A stretch of DNA of 63,267 bases from Verrucomicrobiota bacterium (GCA_003218475.1 QHNR01000044.1:1-63267); one strand, 5' to 3'. Counted from the stretch's first letter, positions 1 to 9,602 are shown. Notes: generated by a model not told the origin, from the letters alone. A program made the numbers and translations.

Positions 1-335
1 AAACCGACCGCTGGCAGGAAACGATCGTGCAACTGTGGGTGCCGGAGAATCCGGACGACGATTACATGACAGCGGCCAAGTTCCTCAAGATTTTCGATAA
101 AGTGCGCGGAATGATCGCGCTCGATGTGGACTCCGAAATTCGCGTTGAGTATGGCGACCAAAATTTCTTTCCATCGACGTATCACGTTCGTTCAGTGACC
201 AGCGATGATACCACGACGCGTGTGTTTCTCGGACTGCCGCGCGCCACCTGCAAAGCGCGCGACCGCCGCATGGCGGCTGCTGAATCATCGAGCGAAGGCG
301 ACTGCTGCTGTCTCGCCGCAGAGGCGTGCTGCTAG
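1..335 (+). CDS. unrecognised protein, 5'-truncated
   Basis: The reading frame is open from the window edge (codons begin at base 3) to TAG at 333-335, so only about 110 C-terminal codons are seen and the real start is upstream. I do not recognise the family. The visible part is a mixed alpha/beta sequence (WQETIVQLWVPENPDDD, then a stretch ending STYHVRSV) followed by a low-complexity tail with two cysteine clusters (CCC and CC). The tail looks unlike the preceding part and may be read-through into formerly non-coding sequence next to the repeats that follow. No signal peptide or membrane segment can be judged without the N-terminus. Confidence 0.55.
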   Translation, partial: TDRWQETIVQLWVPENPDDDYMTAAKFLKIFDKVRGMIALDVDSEIRVEYGDQNFFPSTYHVRSVTSDDTTTRVFLGLPRATCKARDRRMAAAESSSEGDCCCLAAEACC

Positions 336-350
336 ATTGCGAGCGAGTGC

Positions 351-421
351 TGTAGGGTGCGCTGTCCTCAGCGCATCAACCAGGGCGACGCACGAAATCC
401 GCTGAGACAGCGGACACTACA
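351..421. repeat. palindromic intergenic repeat (TGTAGGGT...ACACTACA type)
   Basis: Imperfect inverted repeat bounded by TGTAG and CTACA, with internal hairpins such as GCGCTGTCCTCAGCGC. The TGTAG...CTACA ends recur in many other elements of the window (for example 2268-2347, 6839-6911, 33731-33768 and 34191-34249), so this is one member of an interspersed palindrome family. Confidence 0.75.
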
Positions 422-430
422 GCGAGATCT

Positions 431-487
431 GGAGTGCGGCGACACGTCGCCGCTTTTGAAAGCGCGGACGTATCCGTGCACTCCAAA
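431..487. repeat. double-hairpin repeat, GGAGTGCG family, copy 1
   Basis: Bounded by GGAGTGCG and its inverse complement, with one inner hairpin around GGCGACACGTCGCC and a second, degenerate one around GCGGACGTATCCG. Same architecture as 2379-2433 and as the copy inside ccsA at 28931-28989. Confidence 0.8.
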
Positions 488-534
488 CCTCGTGTCGCTT
501 TGAAAACGATCGGCCTCAAATTACAATTCGCGCA

Positions 535-2235
535 ATGAAACAGATTTTCTTTTGGGTGGGCGCATTCTTGACAATCGTAGTCGCAATGTTCGCGCAGGAG
601 CAGTCGCAATCGCCAGGAACGGCGGAGTTCGACCTGATCATTAAAGGCGGCACGGTTTACGACGGCACCGGCACCGAGCCGCGGCAGGCAGATATTGCGA
701 TTCGCAGCGATCGCATCGCGAGGGTTGGGAATTTCAAGGCGGCGAAAGCGAAAACAGTTATCGACGCGAAGGGCCTAGCCGTTGCGCCCGGCTTTATCAA
801 CATGCTCTCCTGGTCCACGGAGTCGCTGATTCAGGATGGCCGATCGCAAAGCGAAATCCGGCAGGGCGTCACGACGGAAATAATGGGCGAAGGAGAATCG
901 ATGGGGCCGGTGAACGATCGCGTGCGCGAGCACATGCTGCACACACAGACAGACATCAAATACGACGTTAAGTGGAACACGCTCGCGGAGTACCTGCAGT
1001 ACCTCGAGAAGCGCGGCATCTCGTGCAACGTGGCTTCGTTCCTCGGCGCGACCACCGTTCGTGAATACGTGATCGGGTTTGAAGACAAGCAGCCCACGCC
1101 GGAACAGCTCGAACAAATGCGGGAGTTGGTGCGAAAGGAAATGGAAGCGGGCGCGCTTGGAATTGGCACTTCATTGATCTATCCGCCCGCGTTTTATGCC
1201 AAGACGGAAGAGCTGATCGAGCTCTGCAAGGTGGCCGCAAAATATCAGGGCAAATACATCTCGCACATGCGTAGCGAAGGAAACCAATTGTTTGAAGCAT
1301 TCGATGAGCTGCTGCGTATAGCGCGCGAAGCGAATATTCCGGCCGAGGTTTACCACATCAAAGCCGCCGGCCAGAAAAATTGGCCGAAAGAAAGCGAACT
1401 GCTCGCGCGAATCGAAGGCGCGCAGAAAGACGGACTGAAAATCACGGCCGATATGTACACGTACACCGCCGCAGGCACGGGGCTCGATGCCTGTCTGCCT
1501 CCGTGGACGGAAGACGGCGGTTACCCCGCTTTGTTCAAACGTCTGCGCGATCCAGCTACGCGCGAGAAGATTAAAGCTGAGGTGAAGATAGACAGCGACA
1601 AATGGGAAAATTTGTACCTCGCCGCCGGTTCGCCGGAGAAAATTCTGTTGGTTGGATTCAAGTCGGACAAACTCAAACCGCTCACCGGTAAAACGCTGGC
1701 TGAGGTCGCGAAAATGCGCGGCAAAGATCCGATCGACACGATTATGGATCTAATCGCGGAAGACGAATCACGGATCGGCACGGTTTATTATTTGATGTCG
1801 GAAGAGAACGTGAAGAAGGAATTGCGAAAGCCATGGATTTCCTTTGGGTCGGATGAAGCGTCACAAGCGCCCGAACCGCCTTTCACCAAATCTAATCCGC
1901 ATCCCCGCGCTTACGGAAATTTCGCGCGCGTGCTCGGGAAATACGTGCGCCACGAGAAAGTTTTGTCGATGACCGACGCAATCCACCGCTTGAGTGGGCA
2001 ACCAGCTACCAATCTCGGTCTCGACCACCGTGGATTTCTCAAGGATGGAATGTTTGCCGACGTGGTTGTGTTTGATCCGGCGACAATCTCGGATCGCGCG
2101 ACATTCGAGAAACCACACCAATACGCCGTTGGGGTGAAGCACGCCTTTGTAAACGGCGTGCAAGTCATCAAAGATGACGAGCACACCGGCGCCAAACCGG
2201 GTCGCGCGCTGTGGGGACCGGGGAAAACCAAATAA
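535..2235 (+). CDS. secreted D-aminoacylase-like amidohydrolase
   Basis: 566 aa protein with an N-terminal signal peptide (about residues 1-21) followed by the N-acyl-D-amino-acid deacylase fold: the short N-terminal beta sandwich (DLIIKGGTVYDGTG), a TIM-barrel core and a C-terminal sandwich (GMFADVVVFDPATI). The family hydrolyses N-acyl-D-amino acids; this one would act outside the cytoplasm. Later metal or catalytic residues are visible: His near 243 (SHMRSEG), His near 272 (YHIKAAG) and Asp near 437 (FGSDEAS). However, the usual HxH after PGFID is replaced by PGFINMLSW, and the usual Cys region (GNCG) reads MGEGES. It may belong to a divergent subfamily, so the exact substrate is unknown. 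It is flanked by palindromes and has no obvious operon partner. Confidence 0.8.
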   Translation: MKQIFFWVGAFLTIVVAMFAQEQSQSPGTAEFDLIIKGGTVYDGTGTEPRQADIAIRSDRIARVGNFKAAKAKTVIDAKGLAVAPGFINMLSWSTESLIQDGRSQSEIRQGVTTEIMGEGESMGPVNDRVREHMLHTQTDIKYDVKWNTLAEYLQYLEKRGISCNVASFLGATTVREYVIGFEDKQPTPEQLEQMRELVRKEMEAGALGIGTSLIYPPAFYAKTEELIELCKVAAKYQGKYISHMRSEGNQLFEAFDELLRIAREANIPAEVYHIKAAGQKNWPKESELLARIEGAQKDGLKITADMYTYTAAGTGLDACLPPWTEDGGYPALFKRLRDPATREKIKAEVKIDSDKWENLYLAAGSPEKILLVGFKSDKLKPLTGKTLAEVAKMRGKDPIDTIMDLIAEDESRIGTVYYLMSEENVKKELRKPWISFGSDEASQAPEPPFTKSNPHPRAYGNFARVLGKYVRHEKVLSMTDAIHRLSGQPATNLGLDHRGFLKDGMFADVVVFDPATISDRATFEKPHQYAVGVKHAFVNGVQVIKDDEHTGAKPGRALWGPGKTK

Positions 2236-2267
2236 CGAGCGCCGACCTAACGTCGTGCGATCAGATC

Positions 2268-2347
2268 TGTAGCCGCGTCCCTATGGGAAGCGTGGCGCTG
2301 ATGTGTTGAGAATCTCTAGTCACGTCGCCCACAGGGCGACGGCTACA
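2268..2347. repeat. palindromic repeat (TGTAGCC...GGCTACA type)
   Basis: Imperfect palindrome bounded by TGTAGCC and GGCTACA, with an inner GTCGCCCACAGGGCGAC hairpin. With the next element it fills most of the 315-base gap 2236-2550; apart from these repeats and the hsp20 leader I see nothing else there. Confidence 0.75.
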
Positions 2348-2378
2348 GTTACGCGCGATCGCAGCATGACGCTTTTTT

Positions 2379-2433
2379 GGGAGTGCGGCGACATATCGCC
2401 GCTTTAAAGCGCGGACATGTCCGCGCACTCCAA
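2379..2433. repeat. double-hairpin repeat, GGAGTGCG family, copy 2
   Basis: Contains GGCGACATATCGCC and GCGGACATGTCCGC hairpins joined by GCTTTAAAGC and bounded by GGAGTGCG and CGCACTCC. Near-identical architecture to the copy that interrupts ccsA. Confidence 0.85.
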
Positions 2434-2550
2434 GGCAGGCGCAAAAAGTTTCGACTTCAGCGCCATCGGCCTATTGTGGAAGGCCTTTTGCCAGACTGTC
2501 TCGCGCCTGCGAAATTGAAAATAGAGCTCACGAGGTAGAAGTTAATTTCA

Positions 2551-2958
2551 ATGGATCCAATCAGGAACATCAAGTTGCGCTGGCGCCAGGGTGCATTGCA
2601 CGATGTCAGCTACGAACTGTCGCGTTCGCAGTTTTCCAGATTTGCACACGCGTGGGAACCGGCGATCAACGCTTACCGCTGCAAGACATGCATTCGCATT
2701 TGCGTCGACCTGGCGGGAGTTGATCGCTCCGTCATCGACCTGACCGTTGAACCGCGCCGGGTCGTCATTCGCGGCACACGCGAGTTGCCGGAGCCTACGC
2801 ATTCGGAGGGGCATACCGTGCAATTGCTGGCAATGGAGATTGATTATGGCCCCTTCATCCGGGAGGTGCCATTGCCGACTGAAGTAGAAATCGACGAGGC
2901 GCACGCAGAGCAACGGAACGGTCTGCTCTGGATTTCGCTGCCGTTAAAGAAGTCATGA
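2551..2958 (+). CDS. Hsp20-family small heat shock protein
   Basis: 135 aa. The alpha-crystallin domain spans roughly residues 45-133, with the family pattern of IRICVDLAGVDRSVIDLTVEPRRV, a VVIRGTR strand and the closing WISLPL strand. Small heat shock proteins hold unfolding proteins in soluble form without ATP. The short N-terminal arm is typical. The stop overlaps the lon start by four bases (ATGA at 2955-2958), so the two are almost surely co-transcribed, pairing a holdase with a protease. The IxI-type tail is not obvious. A GAGGTAGAAG stretch upstream may be the ribosome site. Confidence 0.88.
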   Translation: MDPIRNIKLRWRQGALHDVSYELSRSQFSRFAHAWEPAINAYRCKTCIRICVDLAGVDRSVIDLTVEPRRVVIRGTRELPEPTHSEGHTVQLLAMEIDYGPFIREVPLPTEVEIDEAHAEQRNGLLWISLPLKKS

Positions 2959-5423
2959 GCGACCAAGAAATCAGCGCGTTGCAGCCTGGTGCCGAACTCA
3001 AACCTGGACCGCAGAGCACGATCGCGGCGACCACGGACCAAAGCCAAACGCCGCGGATCCCGGAGGAATTATCGATCTTGCCGATGCGCGGGTTCGTCGT
3101 TTTTCCGGGCACGGTCGTTCCACTCAACGTTCAGCGTGCGGCGTCGCTCAGACTGCTCGATGAAACCTTGCCGCGAACAAAGGTGATCGGATTGCTGACG
3201 CAGCGCGATGAGACAAAGGAAGACCCGGAGCCACAAGACTTACACTCGGTCGGCACGGCCGCGCTTGTGCTCAAGCTTCTGCGGCAGTCGGACGATCACG
3301 TGGTAGTCATCGCGCAGGGGCTACGCCGTTTTTCTCTTCGCAAGATCATTTCGACTTCCCCATTCCTCCGTGCGGAAGTCGATTTGCCGAACTCGATTTC
3401 GCCGCCAAAAACGAAAGAGTCGGAAGCGACCTTCCGCAATCTGCGGGACTCGGCCGCAAAACTCTTCGAACTGACACCTGATGCGCCAGAGCAGGTGCGT
3501 TTGATGATCCTGAACATCGATAACGCTGAGCAGCTCGCTGATTTTCTGGCGTCGAACTTGAACATCGATGTTGCAGAAAAGCAGGCGATTCTCGAAGAGC
3601 TCGATGTTGAAAAGCGTGTTCATGCTGTGCAACAGCACGTCTCAGCGCAGCTGGAGATTGCTGAGATTCAGCAGCGACTGCAACGCGATGTAGCCTCGCA
3701 ATTTTCCGATGCACAGCGGCGCGCTTATCTGCGCTCGCAGATTAAGGCCATCCAACGCGAACTAGGCGAGGCCGAGGCCGGTAGCGAAGAGCAGGCGCAG
3801 CAATTGCGCAAACGACTCGAAGAAGCTAACCCGCCAGAAGCGGTTATGAAACAAGGCGAGCGCGAATTGAAGCGGCTCGATTTCATTCCACCCGCCAGTC
3901 CGGAATTCTCGGTGATTGTGAGTTACATCGAGATCATTGCCGATCTTCCATGGAATAAGCTGAGCAAAGACAACCTTGATCTCGATCAAGCCCAACAGAT
4001 CCTCGATCGCGACCATTACGATCTGGAAAAAGTTAAGAAACGGCTGATCGAATATCTGGCTGTGCGCAAACTTAATCCGCAAGGGCACGGCGCGATCCTT
4101 TGTTTTCTTGGGCCGCCGGGTGTGGGCAAAACCAGCCTCGGCCAATCAATTGCCGACGCGTTGGGCCGCAAATTTGTGCGGATCAGTCTCGGCGGTATGC
4201 GCGACGAGGCGGAAATCCGCGGTCATCGCCGCACGTACATTGGCTCGATGCCAGGTCGAATCATTCAGGAATTGCGGCGCGCAGGTACGCGGAACCCGGT
4301 TTTCATGCTTGATGAGATCGACAAGATCGGCGTGGATTTTCGCGGCGACCCGGCCAGCGCGTTGCTGGAAGTGCTCGATCCGCGGCAAAACAACGCGTTT
4401 GTGGATCGTTACCTCGACGTGCCGTTTGATCTGTCGCAGGTAATCTTCATCGGCACGGCGAACTACATCGAGGGCGTGCCCGAACCGTTGCGGGATCGGA
4501 TTGAAGTGATTTCCATACCCGGTTACACCGAGCGCGAGAAAGTCGAAATTGCCAAGCGATATCTCGTAAAGCGGCAATTGGAGGAAAACGGACTCAAGAC
4601 GGAACAATGCGAATTCCAGGAGGACGCACTTCGAAAGATCATTAACGATTACACACACGAAGCCGGCGTACGCGAACTGGAGCGCCAGATCGCGGCTGTC
4701 TGCCGGGGTATTGCGGCGCAGGTTGCGCGCGGAAAAATCGAGCATGCAACGGTCACGCCGGAACTGGTGGCGGAGATGCTCGGCCCTCCGAAATACGTGC
4801 GCGAAACAAAGCTCAAGACCAGTAAACCGGGAGTCGTTACCGGTTTGGCTTACACGCCGGCTGGCGGCGAAATATTGCACATCGAAGCGACACGTTATCC
4901 GGGCAAAGGAAATGTCACGCTCACCGGACACATCGGCGAAGTGATGAAGGAATCGGTGCAGGCCGCGCTCAGTCTTCTTCGCAGCCGCGACGGCCAACTT
5001 GGCGTGAATTCAGAAGATTTTCGCAAGATGGACATTCACGTGCACGTCCCAGCCGGCGCGGTGCCGAAAGATGGCCCCTCTGCCGGCATCGCCATGTTCA
5101 CCGCGCTCGCCTCGCTTTTTAGCAACCGGCCGGTTCGTCCCGATGTGGCTATGACCGGCGAAATCACTTTACGCGGGCTGGTTCTGCCGATCGGCGGTCT
5201 AAAGGAAAAAAGTCTGGCGGCAATGCGTGCCGGGATTTCGACGGTGATCATTCCAAAGCTCAACGAAAAAGATCTTGTCGATGTTCCCGAGGAAGCGAAA
5301 CAAAAGCTCAAATTTGTCCCGGTCGAAAACGTCGACGAAGTTCTGGATGTGGCTTTGGAGAAAAATGGCGCTACCGAAAAGGACCCAGGTGGATCGACTT
5401 CTCCGAAGGCGGTAGCAAAATAA
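2955..5423 (+). CDS. lon: ATP-dependent protease Lon
   Basis: 822 aa, normal length for LonA. An N-terminal substrate-binding domain ([16 protein letters not shown]) covers about residues 36-230, followed by a coiled-coil linker. The AAA+ module has Walker [10 protein letters not shown] (near 385) and Walker [11 protein letters not shown] (near 449). The protease domain has the Ser-Lys dyad: Ser709 in KDGPSAG and Lys752 in GLKEKS, with the 43-residue spacing of the E. coli enzyme. It degrades misfolded and some regulatory proteins in the cytoplasm. It overlaps the upstream hsp20 by four bases, which decides the ATG at 2955. Confidence 0.97.
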   Translation: MSDQEISALQPGAELKPGPQSTIAATTDQSQTPRIPEELSILPMRGFVVFPGTVVPLNVQRAASLRLLDETLPRTKVIGLLTQRDETKEDPEPQDLHSVGTAALVLKLLRQSDDHVVVIAQGLRRFSLRKIISTSPFLRAEVDLPNSISPPKTKESEATFRNLRDSAAKLFELTPDAPEQVRLMILNIDNAEQLADFLASNLNIDVAEKQAILEELDVEKRVHAVQQHVSAQLEIAEIQQRLQRDVASQFSDAQRRAYLRSQIKAIQRELGEAEAGSEEQAQQLRKRLEEANPPEAVMKQGERELKRLDFIPPASPEFSVIVSYIEIIADLPWNKLSKDNLDLDQAQQILDRDHYDLEKVKKRLIEYLAVRKLNPQGHGAILCFLGPPGVGKTSLGQSIADALGRKFVRISLGGMRDEAEIRGHRRTYIGSMPGRIIQELRRAGTRNPVFMLDEIDKIGVDFRGDPASALLEVLDPRQNNAFVDRYLDVPFDLSQVIFIGTANYIEGVPEPLRDRIEVISIPGYTEREKVEIAKRYLVKRQLEENGLKTEQCEFQEDALRKIINDYTHEAGVRELERQIAAVCRGIAAQVARGKIEHATVTPELVAEMLGPPKYVRETKLKTSKPGVVTGLAYTPAGGEILHIEATRYPGKGNVTLTGHIGEVMKESVQAALSLLRSRDGQLGVNSEDFRKMDIHVHVPAGAVPKDGPSAGIAMFTALASLFSNRPVRPDVAMTGEITLRGLVLPIGGLKEKSLAAMRAGISTVIIPKLNEKDLVDVPEEAKQKLKFVPVENVDEVLDVALEKNGATEKDPGGSTSPKAVAK

Positions 5424-5540
5424 TTCGCGGCGAATGCCGTGCAGTTTCGCTAACGCGTTTGAGGACAACGCGTTCCACCTAAAAAGCAAACAGGTTCAAT
5501 CGTCGAGCGCGAGCGGCCATCACTACACCTCGGCCGGGAG

Positions 5541-5945
5541 CTACTTCCATTCCCAGTATTCGGAGTGTGTGTTGCCCTCTGCATCTACCTCGTATTCGAA
5601 TAACAGCGCGACTTTGTTCAGCCGCGACCATTTTGGCGGCATAGTTTGATAGTAAAGGGCGCCGCGATAATTCGCGGTGCCGTCTTTCTTCATCGTGCCA
5701 ACCCCGTGGCCTGTCCAGGTCGCCATTTTCCCGTCCTTGGTCATGCTTACTCCTTGCCCTTCGCCGTACAGGGTGCCGTCCGGGCGGACAACAGTCCAGT
5801 AAGTGCCCGTTTCCTTTACGTTTATTCCCAGCAACGATCCACTCGCTTGGAACGAGGTTTCCATTTTTGGACCTCCGCCAGGATTTGCCAATACCCGCTG
5901 GGAATTAATCTTGCCTGACATCTCACCAATCTTCTCGCCTAGCAT
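5541..5945 (-). CDS. conserved hypothetical protein (GEKIGE...GTYWTV family)
   Basis: 134 aa soluble protein with no signal peptide. The sequence is strongly patterned beta-strand: GEKIGEMSGKI, KMETSFQASG, GTYWTVVRPDGTLYGEGQG, ATWTGHGVGT, then LLFEYEVDAEGN. I recall similar proteins in diverse bacteria, but no function has been assigned to my knowledge. On the opposite strand the reading is clean from ATG at 5945 to TAG at 5541, with a GGAGG-like stretch just upstream of the ATG. It converges with lon. Function not proposed. Confidence 0.8.
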   Translation of the reverse strand: MLGEKIGEMSGKINSQRVLANPGGGPKMETSFQASGSLLGINVKETGTYWTVVRPDGTLYGEGQGVSMTKDGKMATWTGHGVGTMKKDGTANYRGALYYQTMPPKWSRLNKVALLFEYEVDAEGNTHSEYWEWK

Positions 5946-6114
5946 AAATGTCCTCCTGTTGAAGTTTGATTTTTTAGAATTCCGCTGGATTCCGCTTGGA
6001 AGAGTATAACCGAAACGGCGGTTCTTACGAGGCTACATTCAGTCGGTAAAAGTTCGCCATCGCGAAAGCTTTCGGAGTCACCAGGTCGCCGCGGCGACCG
6101 CTCCCGGAACGATG

Positions 6115-6777
6115 TCACGGATTTTCGGCGTTCGCTCGTTGCTCGATCTGGTCGAGACTCGGATCAGTGTCGCTGATCCAATCGCGTGCATCGTTGATTT
6201 GCTCCGGATTCACTGGAATCGCGCGGGGAATTTCTTCCCCTCGCGCCACGAGCGCACCCTCATACTTCACTGGTTTGGCGCGTTTGATTGGGAATTTCCA
6301 ATGATGCCCAAACCTGTAGAGTGCGTAAAACATCGTCTTCGCTTCGACGGCGCTCACCCCACTGCAACGCATGGCGTAGTAGAACATGCGATCGCAATCC
6401 TGCCACGGCCGGTTGTGTTCGCCGTAAGCGACATCATGCAATACCGAAGCGTTCCGATATCTTCCTTCGAATGGTCCGCCCATGATCGACCACAGATAGC
6501 GTGGAATGGACGCGCCATCGACAACCGATCCGATCGGGGCGACCCAGACAAAGCCCTGAGGATCGGTATAACGCAATTCCGTCAACAGCGTCATTGTCCG
6601 CCCGTCCGGATTCCACTTCGTCACTGGCTCGCCGTCGTAATAGCCCCATTTGAACTCGACTGGCGCGGATTGCTCAGACCCCGAAACTTCAGCTGGCTCT
6701 TGATCCGACGCGCACACAGCCAAAGTGGCCATCACTCCCAAGGACGCGAACGATTGAATAATTCTTCTGTTCCCCAT
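6115..6777 (-). CDS. DUF1353-type protein, probable lipoprotein or secreted
   Basis: About 220 aa from the ATG at 6777 (or 227 aa from 6798). A longer reading to 6897 exists, but its first codons would lie in the palindrome at 6839-6911, so I reject it. The N-terminus is hydrophobic (IIQSFASLGVMATLAVC), with a weak lipobox ending in Cys. The middle matches DUF1353: VAPIGSVVDGASIPRYLWS, then ASVLHDVAYG with the conserved H-D pair, and a later DRMFYYAM. DUF1353 proteins occur in phages and in bacteria and may be peptidase-like, but activity is unproven. It lies tail to head with resB and could share no obvious pathway with it. Confidence 0.75.
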   Translation of the reverse strand: MGNRRIIQSFASLGVMATLAVCASDQEPAEVSGSEQSAPVEFKWGYYDGEPVTKWNPDGRTMTLLTELRYTDPQGFVWVAPIGSVVDGASIPRYLWSIMGGPFEGRYRNASVLHDVAYGEHNRPWQDCDRMFYYAMRCSGVSAVEAKTMFYALYRFGHHWKFPIKRAKPVKYEGALVARGEEIPRAIPVNPEQINDARDWISDTDPSLDQIEQRANAENP

Positions 6778-6838
6778 ACCAGAGAAAACCTTTAACATTT
6801 TGCTCAAGGTTTCAACGGCGAATCGACGACGCCAATGT

Positions 6839-6911
6839 TGTAGCCGAAATCGGCGATGCCAGTTCGAAGGCAAGGACGCACGAAAGGCCGGGATCACCGA
6901 TCCCGGCTACA
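6839..6911. repeat. palindromic repeat (TGTAGCC...GGCTACA type)
   Basis: Starts TGTAGCCGAAATCGGCGATG and ends GGGATCACCGATCCCGGCTACA-like hairpin. The stop codon of resB (TAG, 6907-6909 on the minus strand) lies inside its terminal GGCTACA. Confidence 0.75.
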
Positions 6912-8958
6912 GCGCTGATGTGGAAACAACAGGAGCTTCGCGTGTCCGCTTTTCTGGTGTCATAGCCGAAGGCGTGATGGGTTCGCCCTCTGTCTGTTTT
7001 CGGTACGGTTGAAGATAAAACATCATGAAAACACCAATCACCACGAGCAACGAACCGATCCATTTCAATAGCCACCCGGGGTCGCGCAAAATTTGCACGG
7101 TGCTTTGGTTAAGGTTTTCCGGGTTCCAAGACGCTTGCGAGATTTTGTAGGTCAACCCGGTCCACGTCCGCCACCAGGTCCCGGGAAAACTAAACGGATG
7201 ATTCATCCAGCACGCGCCTGTGGCCCCCTCGCCGTCGGCGGTCACGACGCGCAGTGTACTTTTGAATCCCGCAGGACTGTCGCTGCCTTCATTCCGCTTA
7301 ACTTCAAAATCGCGCAGCTCCAGTCCGATCGGCAGTCCAATAATCTTCCAGCCATAGGCAACCATTGTCGGGCTACCCGAATCCGCGCTTTGGCGGATCG
7401 GAATTGTAATCTGCCAGCCGGCCGGAGCCCAGCGTTCAAATGTCTCGCCGTTTTGTTGAACGCGCAGGCGCACGCCATCTGGCAAATCGGCCGCGGCGGA
7501 TGAGGCTGCTGATGCTTGCTCGGATTTCACTGGCGTGAAATCCATCTGCGGCTGCGCGCTGGGCATCGTCTTATCAACGACAAGCTGCCAATCTGCCCAA
7601 CCCGTGGTCAGTGGTTTATTCAGGTCGAGTTTGCCGCTCGATTTGCCGATCTTTCGCGAGGCGAGCTCGTAAGTGATCGCGCCATCGTCTGCGACGAACA
7701 ACGTGAGATGATTTGGCGCTTCTTCACCGGGTGCGGGCATCGTCGGCGGGCCGCCTGTCGCAGCGAGTTCTTTGCCGCTTCCGTGCGGATTTGTTTCGGC
7801 CGCGGCAACTGGCGCGCCTTTTCCCCGAATCGTGACGAGCACCGCGGGGTTGTTCGGTTGATCGCTTACCGAACTGGGTTTGCCGTTCTCGATCCGGAAA
7901 TCGGGCCAATAATTCTCGATCCTCAGTGTGAACGGCGTGTTCTCGATCGGCACGTCGCGCCCAAGATTTTCTGCAACATCGAACTTCGCTTCGTTATCAC
8001 CGATGGAAACTATGACCTGGCCTTTGTTTCCATTCTCGGGTGCGCTTAATCGGATTTTGGCGCCGGAGCTTCCGCCTTCGCGAACGTGGCCGATCTGTTC
8101 GTCCGGCGCCTTGCTAAACGCGAAGATCGATTCCTCGAGATCGATCGGTTCTCCTATCCTACTCGTGCTCTTGCTCGTGCTCGTGATCGACGACGTTGAT
8201 CTTGCTACCGCACCGCGTTTCAGCTCGATGGTTGCGAGGCCCATCGAAAAATTTCCATGCTGCGGATCATCAGCAAGCAACCAGCCATCGAGACGCTGAT
8301 TCATCATCGCGGTCGCAATCGTGAAATGCAACGCCGGCCTGCCCGCCGCAGCTTCAGTGGAGGCGGGCGCGCCCCCATTTGTTACGGGTTTTGGATTCAG
8401 CTTCCCTTCAATCGCCGGCGCGTAATCGATAATCTGCAAATGCGCTCCGCTGGCGAGCTGCCCAAGGTCGCGTGGATGCTGTGGCGTTGGCGGATGATGC
8501 AAGAATTCAGCAGGATAGCCTTTCACGATTCCATCAACATCGTGAACGCGCAGCTGGTGCTCGTTAACTAAAAGCCGGTTCGTTGGCGGTTCGCCTTTGA
8601 AGAGCGTGATTGTCCCTTCGACCCCCCAAATCCTGCCGATTAGCGAGCCGATCAACAGCGTAATGATGCCAAGATGCGTGATGAGGAATGCAAGATGATG
8701 TTTGCGCCACGGCCAGCGCGAGAACGCGGAACAGGCAAGATTCGCTCCCAGCAAAACGAGCCAGAGATTGAACCACGGCGCGCCGTAAACGTAAGCGCGC
8801 GCAACTTTCGCGTCGAAACTCGATTCGTAAATGGTGCCGGCGATAGCGGCAACGATGAGGACCGCGAGCAAAACGACAGCGAGTTTGAGTGACGCAAAAA
8901 ATTCGAAAATTGAATTGCGTTGCCACGCGGGCTTCTCAGCGGAACGGGAGTTTGCCAT
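6907..8958 (-). CDS. resB: ResB-like cytochrome c biogenesis protein
   Basis: 683 aa membrane protein. Three transmembrane segments lie in the first 120 residues (LKLAVVLLAVLIVAAIAG, WFNLWLVLLGANLACSAF, LAFLITHLGIITLLIGSL), followed by a long periplasmic domain and a last segment near residue 650 (IGSLLVVIGVFMMFYL). ResB (Ccs1) works with CcsA to deliver haem to apocytochromes c in system II; a CcsA homologue lies 19 kb away at 28081. The periplasmic domain carries low-complexity insertions (EAAAGRPA near 200, SITSTSKSTS near 260) whose DNA matches repeats found elsewhere in the window. The stop codon is inside a palindrome. Confidence 0.88.
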   Translation of the reverse strand: MANSRSAEKPAWQRNSIFEFFASLKLAVVLLAVLIVAAIAGTIYESSFDAKVARAYVYGAPWFNLWLVLLGANLACSAFSRWPWRKHHLAFLITHLGIITLLIGSLIGRIWGVEGTITLFKGEPPTNRLLVNEHQLRVHDVDGIVKGYPAEFLHHPPTPQHPRDLGQLASGAHLQIIDYAPAIEGKLNPKPVTNGGAPASTEAAAGRPALHFTIATAMMNQRLDGWLLADDPQHGNFSMGLATIELKRGAVARSTSSITSTSKSTSRIGEPIDLEESIFAFSKAPDEQIGHVREGGSSGAKIRLSAPENGNKGQVIVSIGDNEAKFDVAENLGRDVPIENTPFTLRIENYWPDFRIENGKPSSVSDQPNNPAVLVTIRGKGAPVAAAETNPHGSGKELAATGGPPTMPAPGEEAPNHLTLFVADDGAITYELASRKIGKSSGKLDLNKPLTTGWADWQLVVDKTMPSAQPQMDFTPVKSEQASAASSAAADLPDGVRLRVQQNGETFERWAPAGWQITIPIRQSADSGSPTMVAYGWKIIGLPIGLELRDFEVKRNEGSDSPAGFKSTLRVVTADGEGATGACWMNHPFSFPGTWWRTWTGLTYKISQASWNPENLNQSTVQILRDPGWLLKWIGSLLVVIGVFMMFYLQPYRKQTEGEPITPSAMTPEKRTREAPVVSTSAL
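8158..8190. repeat. CTCGTGCTCTTGCTC low-complexity repeat inside resB
   Basis: Tandem hexamer-like GCTCGTGCTCTTGCTCGTGC sequence encoding a Ser/Thr/Lys run in ResB. Related CTTGCTC strings occur at 12957-12980 and 13741-13827. Confidence 0.55.
8336..8374. repeat. GCCTGCCCGC...GCGGGCG palindrome inside resB
   Basis: Inverted repeat with CCTGCCCGC and GCGGGCG arms and an internal CAGCTTC, resembling the element at 56205-56263. Both encode a similar peptide, EAAAGR, in their host genes. Confidence 0.5.
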
Positions 8959-8998
8959 TTGTGGATTGACACTCTCAGCGAGGTAGCACGACGCTTCA

Positions 8999-9595
8999 AT
9001 GATCGAGTTTATCCGGATGGGAGCAGAGTCGTCAGCCGCAATCCAAGTCGATCGCGCGAAAATTGTTTATCGGCGACTTGGGAATGGTCGCCCACTTCTG
9101 GTTCTGAACGGATTCGGTGCGGCGAGTTCCGACTGGGATCCCGGCGGTTCGGAGGCAGATCTCGCTTCGGCGGGTGTGTGGTCACAACTCGTCGATACTT
9201 CCGGCGCGCCTCACGACCAGGCTAAGCGGTTGCTGTCATTGCTTTTTCCGGACGATGTCGCTGAATCCTTCTACCGCAAATTCGGCGACATCGTGGCGGC
9301 TGCGCGTGCGCGGTTATCTCCTGACCTGATCAACCGCCAGGCTGCCGCAATGGACGCGTGGCACCGGAACGGTGCTGGCGACCGGGTACGAGGGATAAAC
9401 GCGCCAGTGCTGATCGCCACCGGCAGTGAAGATGTCGTGATCCCGCCTTCGAATGCGTTGAAACTCCTAAACGCGATCCACAACGCGTGGCTGGCTCAAT
9501 TCCCTCACGGTGGGCACGCTTTCATGGCACAGTACCCACGTCAGCTGGGCGATCTCATCAATTGCTTCCTCGCAATTGACGCAGCAAAGCTTTAG
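8999..9595 (+). pseudogene. alpha/beta hydrolase lacking its nucleophile region
   Basis: The 198 aa reading begins like an alpha/beta hydrolase (RRLGNGRPLLVLNGFGAASSDWD, the oxyanion region) and ends like one: an acid loop, VLIATGSEDVVIPP, and the catalytic-His region, FPHGGHAFMAQYP. The central portion, which should hold the G-x-S-x-G nucleophile elbow and neighbouring strands (roughly 80 residues), is absent; residue 50 passes straight into a cap-like LLSLLFPDDVAES segment. No other frame of the 70 bases at the junction can supply it. I infer an in-frame internal deletion; the product is unlikely to be catalytic. It is divergent from resB, with start ATG at 8999. Confidence 0.7.
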
Positions 9596-9602
9596 TTCAC
9601 TC

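Noticed and set aside
4146-4997. 283-codon open frame antisense to lon
   Set aside because: It is a shadow of the highly conserved AAA+ and protease codons of lon and has no recognisable features.
6112-6795. 227-codon plus-strand frame opposite the DUF1353 gene
   Set aside because: The minus-strand reading matches a known family and has a signal sequence; the plus frame is composition-driven.
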